From an uncultured Rickettsiales bacterium (GTDB lineage Bacteria > Pseudomonadota > Alphaproteobacteria > Micavibrionales > GCA-2720935), in assembly GCA_950054255.1 (NCBI GenBank), contig CATLOR010000004.1, positions 1 through 64,000 on the forward strand: DNA of 64,000 nt, written 5' to 3'. Of the stretch, positions 26,554 through 35,704 are shown piece by piece; positions within the stretch are counted from its first letter, which is position 1; each line of letters opens with the position of its first letter. Both the position numbers and the translations under genes were made by a program. The notes beneath the pieces are model-generated. The model did no database searches and was not told where the DNA came from. It was given only the letters and a program-made list of their open reading frames with translations.

Positions 26554-27984
26554 GTGAGCTTAATTAAAACAGATATTTGTATTATTGGCGCGGGTTCTGG
26601 GGGGCTGAGTGTCGCAGCAGTTGCTACACAGTTAGGAATGAAGACAGTTTTAATTGAGAAAGCAGAGATGGGCGGTGATTGTCTTAATACAGGGTGCGTG
26701 CCATCAAAAGCATTGCTCGCAGCAGCAAAAAGAGCTTATGCACATCAAGATGAAACAATTACAGGAATAAAGGCGCATAAAGTTGAAATAGATTATGCTG
26801 CAGTCAAAGATCATGTAAAACAGGTTATACAAACTATAGAACCGCACGATTCACAAGAGCGTTTTGAAGGTCTTGGTGTGCAGGTTATTAGAGAACATGC
26901 ACGGTTTCTTGATCGTAAAACTGTACAAGCAGGTGTACATAAAATCAAAGCTAGATATTTTGTTATTGCAACAGGATCACGTGCTTTTGTCCCACCTATT
27001 CAAGGACTTGAACAGGATAAAATATTAACGAATGAAACGATATTTGATTTGCGAGATCACCCTGAGCATTTATTGATTATAGGGGGCGGTCCTATTGGCC
27101 TTGAAATGGCTCAAGCGCATAGACGTTTAGGCAGTGAGGTGAGTGTCGTTGATTTAGGCGAGATACTCCCGCGTGATGATCAAGAACATGTGGCTATTGT
27201 TAAACAGCAATTGTTAGCAGAAGGTATTAAGCTCTATGAAAAACATGAAGTGCTATCTGTTGCCCATTTGGAAAATGAAGCACATCTAACAATAATGAGT
27301 AAAGGACAAGAAATAGTCTTGTCAGGATCTCATCTTTTAGCCGCGACAGGACGTGTCGCAAATATAGATAAGCTTGATCTTGAGAAGGCAGGAATAGCTT
27401 TTTCGCAAAAAGGGATCGATGTTGATGCTCATTTAAAAACATCTCAAAGCCATATTTTTGCAATTGGTGATGTGGTGGGTGGTCCTCAATTTACACATGT
27501 TGCTGGCTATCATGCGGGTATTGTGATTAAGCACATATGTTTTAAGATGTTTTGGTCGAAAGTTGATTATAAGGCATTACCATGGGTGACTTATACATCT
27601 CCAGAAGTTGCACAAGTGGGGCTAACAGAGGCAGAGGCGAGGAAGTGCTATGGTGCATCAATTAAAGTAGTGACATGGGATTTTAAAGAAAATGATCGCG
27701 CCATAGCAGAGCGTAAAATACAAGGGCGTGTCAAAGTCATAACGGATAAAAAAGGATATATTATAGGAGCCTCGATTATTGGCGAACATGCAGGAGAGCT
27801 GATCTCAATGTGGGGGCTTGCTATTTCTAATGGCTTAAAGATAGGTGCTTTTACCAAGATGATTGCCCCTTATCCAACCTTAGGTGAGATTAATAAACGT
27901 GTCGCAGGAGCATGGTATACACCGTCACTTTTTAGTGATAAAACAAAGAAAATTATTTCTTGGTTACAAAAACTTCCATTTTAA
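26554..27984 (+). CDS. FAD-dependent pyridine nucleotide-disulfide oxidoreductase (MerA/Lpd-like)
   Basis: The start is GTG 26554, because the overlapping ATG at 26552 is followed at once by a stop; GAGG lies five bases upstream. The FAD site is IIGAGSGGLSVA, the redox-active disulfide is GGDCLNTGCVPSK (C43, C48), the NAD site is LLIIGGGPIGLEMAQ and the second FAD motif is IFAIGDVVGG. The C-terminal dimer motif, usually with an active-site His (H-P-T-x-x-E), reads APYPTLGE, so the His position is Tyr. That argues against a true lipoamide dehydrogenase. The paired cysteines at the end of mercuric reductase are also absent. The group that accompanies TVP38 and DUF547 genes shares these traits. 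The electron acceptor is unknown. Confidence 0.88.
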   Translation: MSLIKTDICIIGAGSGGLSVAAVATQLGMKTVLIEKAEMGGDCLNTGCVPSKALLAAAKRAYAHQDETITGIKAHKVEIDYAAVKDHVKQVIQTIEPHDSQERFEGLGVQVIREHARFLDRKTVQAGVHKIKARYFVIATGSRAFVPPIQGLEQDKILTNETIFDLRDHPEHLLIIGGGPIGLEMAQAHRRLGSEVSVVDLGEILPRDDQEHVAIVKQQLLAEGIKLYEKHEVLSVAHLENEAHLTIMSKGQEIVLSGSHLLAATGRVANIDKLDLEKAGIAFSQKGIDVDAHLKTSQSHIFAIGDVVGGPQFTHVAGYHAGIVIKHICFKMFWSKVDYKALPWVTYTSPEVAQVGLTEAEARKCYGASIKVVTWDFKENDRAIAERKIQGRVKVITDKKGYIIGASIIGEHAGELISMWGLAISNGLKIGAFTKMIAPYPTLGEINKRVAGAWYTPSLFSDKTKKIISWLQKLPF

Positions 27985-27999
27985 AAAGGAAACCGTTAC

Positions 28000-28605
28000 A
28001 TGTTAGACTCTCATATTCGCCCTCTTATTGATCCACCGTTAAATAAGGTCGCCAGTTTACTCGCACGTAAAGGAATTACTGCGAATATGATGACAGGTAT
28101 TGGTTTCGGTTTAGGATTACTCTGTTTTGTTGCACTGGCTTTCCAAGCATATAATTTAGCAATTATCTTAATAATTTTGAGCCGTTTAATGGATGGGTTA
28201 GATGGTCCTGTTGCTAGACAAACAGAGGCAACAGATCTAGGCGGATATTTAGATATTGTGAGTGATTTTATTTTTTATGCAGGTGCTGTTTTCTTCTTTG
28301 CTGTTGGGCAGCCACATGTTGCTTTGGCAGCTACTTTTTTAGTTTTTAGTTTCTTTGGCGCAGCTTGTTCTTTTCTTGCTTATGCGATTATTGCTGCAAA
28401 ACATGAGATAAATCATGAAAAACAAGGCAAGAAATCATTTTATTATTTAAGTGGTATTACAGAAGGGACTGAAACGATTGCGATCTTGATTTTGATGTGT
28501 TTGCTGCCTGATTATTTTATTTTGATCGCATCTATATATGGGCTTTTATGTTGGTTAACGGCAGTAGGTCGCACAATGCAAGCTGTTCGTGATTTTGCAT
28601 CCTAA
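28000..28605 (+). CDS. CDP-alcohol phosphatidyltransferase
   Basis: The 201-residue membrane protein carries the full family motif D-x2-DG-x2-AR-x8-G-x3-D-x3-D as DGLDGPVAR...GGYLDIVSD (about residues 65-89). About five or six further hydrophobic helices surround it. The enzymes exchange CMP of a CDP-activated lipid for an alcohol to make phospholipids. AAGGA lies upstream of ATG 28000, and the gene is the last of the TVP38-DUF547, flavoprotein, transferase operon. Its specific alcohol cannot be deduced. The stop codon abuts that of the next, convergent gene. Confidence 0.88.
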   Translation: MLDSHIRPLIDPPLNKVASLLARKGITANMMTGIGFGLGLLCFVALAFQAYNLAIILIILSRLMDGLDGPVARQTEATDLGGYLDIVSDFIFYAGAVFFFAVGQPHVALAATFLVFSFFGAACSFLAYAIIAAKHEINHEKQGKKSFYYLSGITEGTETIAILILMCLLPDYFILIASIYGLLCWLTAVGRTMQAVRDFAS

Positions 28606-29352
28606 TTAAGATGTTAATTGAGAGAGAATATCTCGCCAAACAGTATCAATAAAACAATCATAGGGGCTTATCTCTTCTGAGAGTTTAAGATTGTCTTCAT
28701 AGCAGTGATTGTTCTGTTGATAAACAATTTTATCCCAGTCAGACGATCTAAACTCTAAATGAGGACTCATTAAAATGACGTTTCCTTTGCCAACATTTAA
28801 GTGAATAATAGCAGCGGGTTTATCTTCAACATCTTCATAGCGATATAGTACTTTTTCTCCATATCCTTCCTCAAAAACTGGGCCTGAACGATAAAGGGCT
28901 TTAAAGATTTCCCCATTCTCATTTGATAAGGTGCAGGCACTGTCAAATAAAGGCTGGTCTGGCTCTTTGCAATAAGTCGGGATAGGGCCCGTGGCACATC
29001 CTTTGTGAAAACAGAGAGCGCGTTTTTCGATTATAGAAAAATCAGGGTAATGTTCCGCCCATTTAATTGAGCCACTGGCAAAATAAGCACCAGAACAAAT
29101 ACCTAAATAGGAGCCTCCACTTGCAACATATTTTTTTAATGCATTCAGGTCTTTAGACGTTAATTTTTCACATAAATAAAGATCTGCACCCCCAGGCATA
29201 ACAAAGAGATCCGGAGGCGTTGTTGTTAATTTCTGGTGTAATGTTGTACTATCAATAGCGTGGACAGAGCCATACCCAAAGACATCAATCAATCGATTGC
29301 GAAGGATGTCATTATTGAAAACATAATCTTGATATAGATATACTTTTTTCAT
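28606..29352 (-). CDS. BPL_N / glutamine-amidotransferase-like protein
   Basis: Start ATG 29352 (MKKVYLYQDYVF) is preferred to the upstream TTG 29364. The sequence fits the N-terminal domain family of biotin-protein ligase (BPL_N), a class I glutamine-amidotransferase fold. It shows PDLFVMPGGADLYLCEKL, GSYLGICSGAYFAS with the would-be nucleophile Cys, and near the end VILMSPHLEFRS with the His-x-Glu pair. No ligase domain follows, so this is a stand-alone version of unknown substrate. It is convergent with the phosphatidyltransferase gene, with no gap between the stop codons. Confidence 0.75.
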   Translation of the reverse strand: MKKVYLYQDYVFNNDILRNRLIDVFGYGSVHAIDSTTLHQKLTTTPPDLFVMPGGADLYLCEKLTSKDLNALKKYVASGGSYLGICSGAYFASGSIKWAEHYPDFSIIEKRALCFHKGCATGPIPTYCKEPDQPLFDSACTLSNENGEIFKALYRSGPVFEEGYGEKVLYRYEDVEDKPAAIIHLNVGKGNVILMSPHLEFRSSDWDKIVYQQNNHCYEDNLKLSEEISPYDCFIDTVWRDILSQLTS

Positions 29353-29387
29353 CGAAACTATCAAAGTTTAAAGGGTTTATGCTGCAC

Positions 29388-30392
29388 TTACTTATTGGCT
29401 AGATACTGTGAAATAGATGTAACAGCTTTTGTATAGGGATCATCAAAGGGTGCGCTTTTGCGTTTATCTAATAATGTTGTTACATGGTTGGGGTTTTCTA
29501 AGCAATAGCGCGTTTTTTCAATCATTTCTTGAATATTATCTGTTTCACAAAGGTCAATAATATCGTTTACAACGCCATGCTCATTTTGGTCAATACTCTT
29601 TTCACTAATGATATGACACCCCGTTGCAAGCGTTTGATATATACGGCCTGTTTCAAATAAAGCATTTTCAAAATAGTGAATATTAAGAATGATTTTTGAT
29701 TTTAATAGCTCTGTTGTTAAATTATCTCCATAAAGCCCGCAAATAACTTTGACATGAATACCTGCTTTTTCAAAAGCATCTAAATAAGCACGGCGTCGAT
29801 CATTATTAGGATCACCATAAAATACAACATCGTAAGGGCGTGATAAATAATCTTGCATGACGCTAGATTTTTTTAAAATATCGTATGTGATTAAATGTTG
29901 ATGGTAATCATGAATATAACCTGTCGGCAGATAGATAATTTCATTAGATGTAATATTGTTTTTCTTTAAAAAATCAATGTTTTCAGAGCTGTAATCAATA
30001 ATGAGATCCGAGTTTTTTAAGATTTCGAGATGATGAGGTTGGAACCATTTCTCATTCGTTGTTTGCTCTGTTTGATATGTTATATAGTGCGGTGGCAAAA
30101 CGTCTTTATCAAAGCTTTGAGGACAGAAAATAAGATGAGGTCTATCTGTTTCAACTTCTCCAGGAATAAGATCGCCGATTAATTTACAATTTATACCAGC
30201 GTCTAAGAGTTTAAAGAGGAGGGCATGGGCTAGATAATGCGTGCTGGGCTTTGTTACAATTACTAAATAATCATCGTCATTTTGTGTTTTTAAAGATCTA
30301 AAGAAACGATTTTGTCGTGTATATTCTTTGTAATCATTAGAAATAATTTTATGGCGTTTTCTTTTTAATCCTAATAGCTCTAAAACTCGCAT
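29388..30392 (-). CDS. Glycosyltransferase-like protein (GT-B type)
   Basis: The 334-residue soluble protein has two Rossmann-like halves. The C-terminal half contains DVVFYGDPNNDRRRAYLDAF, KIILNIHYFENALFETGRI and YQTLATGCHIISE. In glycosyltransferases of the GT-B class this arrangement (a Glu in a loop, then a Gly-Cys-x-Ile-Ile strand) is the donor-sugar site. It lies beside other sugar genes and likely adds a sugar to lipopolysaccharide or a surface glycan. The acceptor is unknown. The start codon ATG 30392 has no strong ribosome-binding site. Confidence 0.7.
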   Translation of the reverse strand: MRVLELLGLKRKRHKIISNDYKEYTRQNRFFRSLKTQNDDDYLVIVTKPSTHYLAHALLFKLLDAGINCKLIGDLIPGEVETDRPHLIFCPQSFDKDVLPPHYITYQTEQTTNEKWFQPHHLEILKNSDLIIDYSSENIDFLKKNNITSNEIIYLPTGYIHDYHQHLITYDILKKSSVMQDYLSRPYDVVFYGDPNNDRRRAYLDAFEKAGIHVKVICGLYGDNLTTELLKSKIILNIHYFENALFETGRIYQTLATGCHIISEKSIDQNEHGVVNDIIDLCETDNIQEMIEKTRYCLENPNHVTTLLDKRKSAPFDDPYTKAVTSISQYLANK

Positions 30393-30485
30393 GTGATACC
30401 TTAAATAATGTTATTTAAATCATATCTGTACCATACACGATCTTTAGATCAAATATAAAGGATAAATGATGTTTTATGGTTCACA

Positions 30486-31211
30486 TTATTTAAAGCTAGG
30501 TGGTTTAGGAACCTTTATTCTGCCACGTTTAACACGCACATTCTTTCCTCTTCTTAATGCAAATCGGAATGTTGAAATAGCATCATCCGTGCTAAAGAAG
30601 AAAGGTGGCGGTTTCGGAGAATCTTTTTTATAGAGAGTATAGTTTTTTGATTTTCTTAGCTCTTCTGCCGTGCGCGTTTTGCCATCTTTTAATAAGGCGT
30701 GTAAGGCAAGTAATGTAGAGGGTTTGATATGGTCGTGTATATGTTCATTTGCAGCTATCTGTTTATCATCTCTCCCTTTAGTGACATCATAATTATAGTA
30801 TCGCATACGGGCAATATTCCTCATGACACCTATCCATCTACCAGCTTTCATGGATAACTCAAGCGCATCTGATAGTTTGAAATAGACGTGCTCAGGTGCG
30901 ATCAAATCTCCGTTACCAATGTAGGAATCACGTTCAGAATTGACAACACATGTTGGGATTTCACTTGTAAGCCTGAAAATATAATCTGAACGATCTTTGT
31001 GAGAGAGTTGAGGGCAGTAATTTTTAAGATTCTGTAGGGTGATATTTACAAAATCAATAGCACGTATCCAGTTATTATCCCCTGTTTCAAAATCAAACCC
31101 ATCTACATAAGCTGGTTGTTCTGTCGTAGATGCTTTCTTCGGCTTATTTTTGGGTTCAGTAGTGGAATGTCCGTTTGCTTTTCTTGCAAATAGTGATTTA
31201 AATAAACTCAT
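30486..31211 (-). CDS. Hypothetical protein in sugar gene cluster
   Basis: I do not recognise this 241-residue protein. ATG 31211 (MSLFKSLFARK) is chosen over ATG 31235 because AAGG lies nine bases before it. Residues 1-45 are Lys/Ser/Thr-rich and look disordered. The middle is helical and charged, with WIRAIDFVNITLQNLKNYC and KAGRWIGVMRNIARMRYYNY. The end is strongly basic and proline-rich (KRGRIKVPKPPSFK). There is no signal peptide or membrane helix. It sits between a glycosyltransferase and the divergent DegT gene, and a role in surface glycan assembly is only a guess by context. Confidence 0.6.
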   Translation of the reverse strand: MSLFKSLFARKANGHSTTEPKNKPKKASTTEQPAYVDGFDFETGDNNWIRAIDFVNITLQNLKNYCPQLSHKDRSDYIFRLTSEIPTCVVNSERDSYIGNGDLIAPEHVYFKLSDALELSMKAGRWIGVMRNIARMRYYNYDVTKGRDDKQIAANEHIHDHIKPSTLLALHALLKDGKTRTAEELRKSKNYTLYKKDSPKPPPFFFSTDDAISTFRFALRRGKNVRVKRGRIKVPKPPSFK

Positions 31212-31374
31212 AGTTTTTGCCTTTGTCTTTATCATATTTATTAATTATGTTATATGGTTTGTGTTTGATGATGTCAAGCTCTATGGGGTGAAATTCTTTT
31301 AATCTGATTGACTTCTAGTGGTCTCATGATAGAGTTGCTTTTATCAAAATAATAGAGATAAAAAAGGATTACAG

Positions 31375-32526
31375 ATGTCTGCACCAGAGAAGAATATTCA
31401 GCTTTTTAAACCAACCTTTAGAACAGATGAATGTTTAGAACATATCAAAGAATGTCTTGATATGGGCTGGACTGGTATGGGGTTCAAAACGGTTGAGTTG
31501 GAAGATAAATGGAAAGCCTATACAGGGCATGAAAATGCGCATTATATCGCCTCAGCGACTGTTGGTTTGAATTTAGCATTAGAGATTTTTAAGGCAGAAC
31601 ATAAATGGGATGATGAAAGTGAAATTATCACAACCCCTTTGACATTTATTTCTACAAATCATGCAATCCTTCATAACAATCTTAAGGCTGTTTTCGCAGA
31701 TGTTGATGAGTCTTTATGTTTATCCCCAGAATCTGTAAAAGCACGTATCACAGACAATACAAAAGCGGTTATGTTTGTTGGTTTCGGTGGGAATACAGGG
31801 CGCTTTAAGGAGGTCGTTGAGATTTGTAAAGAATATGGTTTAAAGATTATTTTAGATGCGGCTCATATGGCTGGCACACGCTATTTGGACGGTACGATGC
31901 CAGGGCAGTTAGCGGATGTTACAGTTTATTCATTTCAAGCGGTTAAGAATATGCCAACGGCTGATTCAGGCATGATTTGTTTTGCGGATGAAAAATTTGA
32001 CCAGATCGCGCGTAAAAAATCATGGCTCGGTATTAATAAAGACACTTATGCACGTGCAACAACTGAGAAGAATAATTATAAATGGAAATATGATGTTGAG
32101 TATGTCGGCCATAAATATCATGGGAACTCTATTATTGCCTCTATTGGATTAGTACAGCTCCAATATTTAGATCAGGATAATGAATATCGTCGCCAGATTG
32201 CTAGCTGGTATCAAGACGGCTTAAAAGATCTTGATCAGGTTACAGTGGTTGCTATGTCACCTGAATGCATATCATCTCAACATCTGTGTCAAATTCGCGC
32301 AGAGAAAAGAGATGAGCTGTTGGTGTATTTGAATGAACAGGGTATCTATCCAGGTGTTCATTATACGGATAATACAGAATACAAGATGTATAGTTACGCA
32401 AATGGGACTTGCCCTAATTCATTATCATTTTCTCATGAGCTTTTATCTCTTCCAATTCATCTGCGTTTAACAGAAGATGATGTTGCCTATGTCGTAAAGA
32501 CTATTCACGATTTTTACAAAGGGTAA
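31375..32526 (+). CDS. DegT/DnrJ/EryC1/StrS-family sugar aminotransferase
   Basis: The 383-residue PLP enzyme has the fold-type I signatures of nucleotide-sugar aminotransferases: TTPLTFISTNHAIL (PLP pocket), IILDAAHMAG with the Asp that pairs with the pyridine nitrogen, and YSFQAVKNMPTADSGM with K191 as the likely Schiff-base lysine. These enzymes transaminate keto groups of dTDP- or UDP-linked sugars. The neighbouring RmlA-RmlC and RmlB genes make dTDP-4-keto-6-deoxyglucose, the natural precursor, so a dTDP-amino-dideoxy sugar is inferred. AAGGA lies six bases before the ATG. The acetyltransferase gene follows after two bases. Confidence 0.88.
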   Translation: MSAPEKNIQLFKPTFRTDECLEHIKECLDMGWTGMGFKTVELEDKWKAYTGHENAHYIASATVGLNLALEIFKAEHKWDDESEIITTPLTFISTNHAILHNNLKAVFADVDESLCLSPESVKARITDNTKAVMFVGFGGNTGRFKEVVEICKEYGLKIILDAAHMAGTRYLDGTMPGQLADVTVYSFQAVKNMPTADSGMICFADEKFDQIARKKSWLGINKDTYARATTEKNNYKWKYDVEYVGHKYHGNSIIASIGLVQLQYLDQDNEYRRQIASWYQDGLKDLDQVTVVAMSPECISSQHLCQIRAEKRDELLVYLNEQGIYPGVHYTDNTEYKMYSYANGTCPNSLSFSHELLSLPIHLRLTEDDVAYVVKTIHDFYKG

Positions 32527-32528
32527 GT

Positions 32529-33056
32529 ATGTCTGCAACATTAAGGCTTATTGAAGAAAAGGATATGCCCCTCTTGTTTGAGTGGCGTTTTGATGAGCGT
32601 CATTATCCTTATTTTTATACTTTCCCCAATGTGTCTTATGAAGAATATTGTGCATGGATGGCAAAGAATAATGCAGATCCTTCCCAAAGAAATTTTGTCC
32701 TTGAGCAAAGTGGTGTATTGATTGGTACAATTGCTTTGATCAATATTGTTGAGAATAAAGAAGCTGAAATTGGGCGTGTTTTAATTCCTTTAGGGCGTGG
32801 GTTAGATGGTCGTGGGTTTGGAAAAGAGTTGCTATCGCATGTGATTGACTATGGCTTTGAAACCTTGTCTTTAAAACGTCTTTATTTAGAAGTGATAGAC
32901 GATAATGAGCGTGCCATTGCCTTTTATAAAAAGAAAGGTTTTTCTTTTGTAAAAGAATGTTCAGAAAAGATTTATAAAGATGGCATGATCCAAGGTCGCA
33001 AGGTCGCAGAACCAAGTTATATAACAGGTCATGTTTATGAGCTTAAAAAGTCTTAA
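32529..33056 (+). CDS. GNAT-family N-acetyltransferase
   Basis: The 175-residue GNAT domain has the acetyl-CoA loop in GLDGRGFGKELLSHVIDYGF (Q/R-x-x-G-x-G/A region) and the later motif LEVIDDNERAIAFYKKKGF, typical of RimJ/RimL-type GNATs. It starts two bases after the aminotransferase stop, so it most likely acetylates the amino group that enzyme installs on the nucleotide sugar. A ribosomal-protein or general amine acetyltransferase is the alternative. Its last four bases overlap the convergent RmlA-RmlC gene. Confidence 0.82.
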   Translation: MSATLRLIEEKDMPLLFEWRFDERHYPYFYTFPNVSYEEYCAWMAKNNADPSQRNFVLEQSGVLIGTIALINIVENKEAEIGRVLIPLGRGLDGRGFGKELLSHVIDYGFETLSLKRLYLEVIDDNERAIAFYKKKGFSFVKECSEKIYKDGMIQGRKVAEPSYITGHVYELKKS

Positions 33057-34531
33057 GCACGTTTTTTTTCTGTTACTGTGATTGGTGTGCCTTTTATCGC
33101 TTCAAGCGTATTTATGCCGCAATAGTCTTTGAATGTTGGATGATTTTGATCTTTTTCAGAGATAATCACATCTTCAGGTGCAATTTTCCAATCAATATCT
33201 AAGATTTCATCATCATACATCAACCCGCCATCAGCTTGTGGGGCGTAGAAATTATCACATTTATAAGCAACAATTGCGGTCTCGCTTAAAACAGAGAAAC
33301 CATGCGCAAAGCCTCTTGGAATATAGAGTTGCTTTTGATTGATAGATGAGAGTTCAACAGCAACATGTTGTCCAAAAGTTGGAGAGTTGGGGCGTAAATC
33401 AACAGCGACATCTAAAATCTTTCCTGAAATAACACGGACAAGCTTTGCCTGGGCGTGATCACCTGTTTGAAAGTGAAGGCCGCGAATTGTTCCATATTCT
33501 GACTTTGATTGATTATCTTGTACAAAATTAGCTTTAATGCCTGCTTCTTCATAAGTTTTGCTGTTATAACACTCAAAGAAATAGCCACGACTATCTTCAA
33601 AAATACGAGGTTCGAAAACAACGACATCTTCAATCTCCGTTTTTGTGAAAGGCACTGTAGGTTGTTTTGGAAGGAATTGTTCTAAATAATCTCGATAAGG
33701 AGAACCTGCTTTGATCGTGTTAACAATGTTTCTTAAGCCTTCTTCATTGATAAAGCCCATATTATAAGCAACTTCTTCAATGCATCCGATTTTTAAGTTC
33801 TGCATATTTTCAATGAGAGAAATAAAATGTGCTGTTTCTAAAAGAGAGGATACAGTCCCAACATCAGCCCAAACAGCTCCGCGTCCGAAAGGAGAGGCTT
33901 CTAATTCATTGTTGTTAAGATATATCTTATTGATGTCTGTAATCTCTAACTCACCGCGCAGAGATGGTTTGAGGTTCTTAGCATAGTCAACGACTTTTGA
34001 ATCGTAGAAATAAAGACCAGGGACAACATAATCTGATTTTGGATTTTGAGGTTTTTCTTCTAAAGAAACCACTTGGTAATTCTCGTCAAATTCAATAACG
34101 CCAAAACGCTCTGGATCTTGAGCGCGGATACCAAGAATACGTGCGCCTGTGTGATCTTTGACCTTTTCAGATAGTGTTTGGATTTGGCGACCTAGGTGGA
34201 AAATATTATCGCCTAAAATAAGAGCAACAGTATCATCACCAATAAATTCTTCACCTAAAATAAAGGCTTCTGCAATCCCTTTTGGTTCTTGTTGGACTTT
34301 ATAGTCAATTGTAAGCCCAAGCTGACTACCATCACCTAAATGATTTTCAATGAGGGGTGTATCTGTTGGGGTGCTGATGATCAAAAATTCTTTGATCCCT
34401 AACAACATCAAGGTTGATAAAGGGTAATAAATCATTGGTTTATCATAGACGGGTAAAAGCTGTTTACACACAGAACTTGTCATTGGATAAAGACGTGACC
34501 CTGTTCCTCCTGCTAAAATAATACCTTTCAT
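33053..34531 (-). CDS. rmlA-rmlC: RmlA-RmlC fusion: glucose-1-phosphate thymidylyltransferase / dTDP-4-keto-6-deoxyglucose 3,5-epimerase
   Basis: Residues about 1-295 are RmlA: GIILAGGTGSRLYPMT (nucleotide loop), KQLLPVYDKPMIYYPLSTLM, and LGDNIFHLG with the metal-binding Asp. Residues about 300-480 are RmlC: FEDSRGYFFECYN, YGTIRGLHFQ with the catalytic His, IPRGFAHGFSVL, and a Tyr in AYKCDNFY. Together they make dTDP-glucose and epimerise the 4-keto-6-deoxy product, two non-consecutive steps of dTDP-rhamnose synthesis. RmlB, the step between, is encoded 33 bases upstream on the same strand. RmlD is not in the window. AAGGAGC lies six bases before the ATG. Confidence 0.92.
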   Translation of the reverse strand: MKGIILAGGTGSRLYPMTSSVCKQLLPVYDKPMIYYPLSTLMLLGIKEFLIISTPTDTPLIENHLGDGSQLGLTIDYKVQQEPKGIAEAFILGEEFIGDDTVALILGDNIFHLGRQIQTLSEKVKDHTGARILGIRAQDPERFGVIEFDENYQVVSLEEKPQNPKSDYVVPGLYFYDSKVVDYAKNLKPSLRGELEITDINKIYLNNNELEASPFGRGAVWADVGTVSSLLETAHFISLIENMQNLKIGCIEEVAYNMGFINEEGLRNIVNTIKAGSPYRDYLEQFLPKQPTVPFTKTEIEDVVVFEPRIFEDSRGYFFECYNSKTYEEAGIKANFVQDNQSKSEYGTIRGLHFQTGDHAQAKLVRVISGKILDVAVDLRPNSPTFGQHVAVELSSINQKQLYIPRGFAHGFSVLSETAIVAYKCDNFYAPQADGGLMYDDEILDIDWKIAPEDVIISEKDQNHPTFKDYCGINTLEAIKGTPITVTEKKRA

Positions 34532-34564
34532 TAAAAAGCTCCTTATTGTGTTTTAATTGATCTA

Positions 34565-35620
34565 TTAAGCCACTTTCTCAGTGGTAACATCCTTATTCTC
34601 TTGTGTTGTATCTATTTGAGCTAGATACCAATCAATTGTTTTATCGATACCTGTATCAAAATTTTCTAACGCTTTCCACCCGAGCTCATTTTCAATTTTT
34701 GTAGCATCAATCGCATAGCGCATGTCATGGCCAGCACGGTCTTGGACATAGTTAATTTGATCCTTATAAGATGTGCCATCACTTTTGGGGCGTTTTTTAT
34801 CTAATAATGAACAGATCGTACGGACAACTTCGTTATTTGTGCGTTCATTACGGCCACCGATATTATAATTTTCACCATTTTCCCCTTTATGAAAGGCGAG
34901 ATCGATACCGCGACAATGATCTAAGACAAAGAGCCAGTCACGAATATTTTCTCCCGTTCCATAGATTGGAATATCTTTGCCAGATAAAGCATTATGAATG
35001 ATTTTTGGGATCAATTTCTCTGTATGCTGAATAGGACCGTAATTGTTTGAACAATTTGTAATAACAGTGTTAAGTCCATATGTTTCCGCGTAAGCTCGTA
35101 CAATAAAGTCACTTGAGGCTTTTGATGCGGAATAAGGAGAATTGGGGGCATAGGCTGTTTCTTCCGAGAATAGACCTGTTTCACCAAGTGTCCCATATAC
35201 TTCATCTGTTGAAATATGGTGAAAGCGTGCGGTTTTATAAGCGTCTTTAAGCTTGTGTGGACCATCCATCCAATGGCGGTAAGCTGTGTTTAAAAGTGTG
35301 AATGTCCCCATAATATTTGTTTCAAGGAAAACAGCTGGGTTCTCAATTGAATTATCAACATGAGATTCTGCGGCAAAATGAATCACATCTGTAATATTAT
35401 ATGTTTTGAAAAGCTCTTCTATGAGCGCTTTATCTTTGATGTCGCCTTTAACGAAGTGATAATTATCATGGCTTTCTAGGCCTTTAATAACGTCGTAAGA
35501 GGCAGCATAGGTAAGAAGGTCAAGATTTACAATGCGGTAATTTGGGTATTTGGCGAGCATATGTATGACAAAATTCGCGCCAATAAAGCCAGCACCGCCT
35601 GTTATTAGAATTGTTTTCAT
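34565..35620 (-). CDS. rmlB: dTDP-glucose 4,6-dehydratase
   Basis: The 351-residue short-chain dehydrogenase-type enzyme has ITGGAGFIGANFV (NAD loop), HFAAESHVDNSI, STDEVYG with the catalytic Asp-Glu, and YSASK with the Tyr-Lys pair. It turns dTDP-glucose into dTDP-4-keto-6-deoxyglucose, feeding the downstream RmlC domain for rhamnose and, by inference, the DegT enzyme for an amino sugar. It is followed in the same direction by the RmlA-RmlC fusion. Only an A-rich GAAG-like site precedes the ATG. Confidence 0.94.
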   Translation of the reverse strand: MKTILITGGAGFIGANFVIHMLAKYPNYRIVNLDLLTYAASYDVIKGLESHDNYHFVKGDIKDKALIEELFKTYNITDVIHFAAESHVDNSIENPAVFLETNIMGTFTLLNTAYRHWMDGPHKLKDAYKTARFHHISTDEVYGTLGETGLFSEETAYAPNSPYSASKASSDFIVRAYAETYGLNTVITNCSNNYGPIQHTEKLIPKIIHNALSGKDIPIYGTGENIRDWLFVLDHCRGIDLAFHKGENGENYNIGGRNERTNNEVVRTICSLLDKKRPKSDGTSYKDQINYVQDRAGHDMRYAIDATKIENELGWKALENFDTGIDKTIDWYLAQIDTTQENKDVTTEKVA

Positions 35621-35704
35621 TTTTTTCTTCTTAATTTTTTATATTTAGTGGGATCTTTTCTAACATAATCTTTACAGAATGTCGACCATTTTTTCCATAT
35701 TTTT

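Noticed and set aside
26554..27984. Mercuric reductase (MerA) annotation
   Set aside because: The C-terminal Cys pair and heavy-metal domain of MerA are missing and no mer genes are nearby.
28606..29352. Biotin-protein ligase
   Set aside because: Only the amidotransferase-like N-terminal domain type is present; the catalytic ligase domain is absent.
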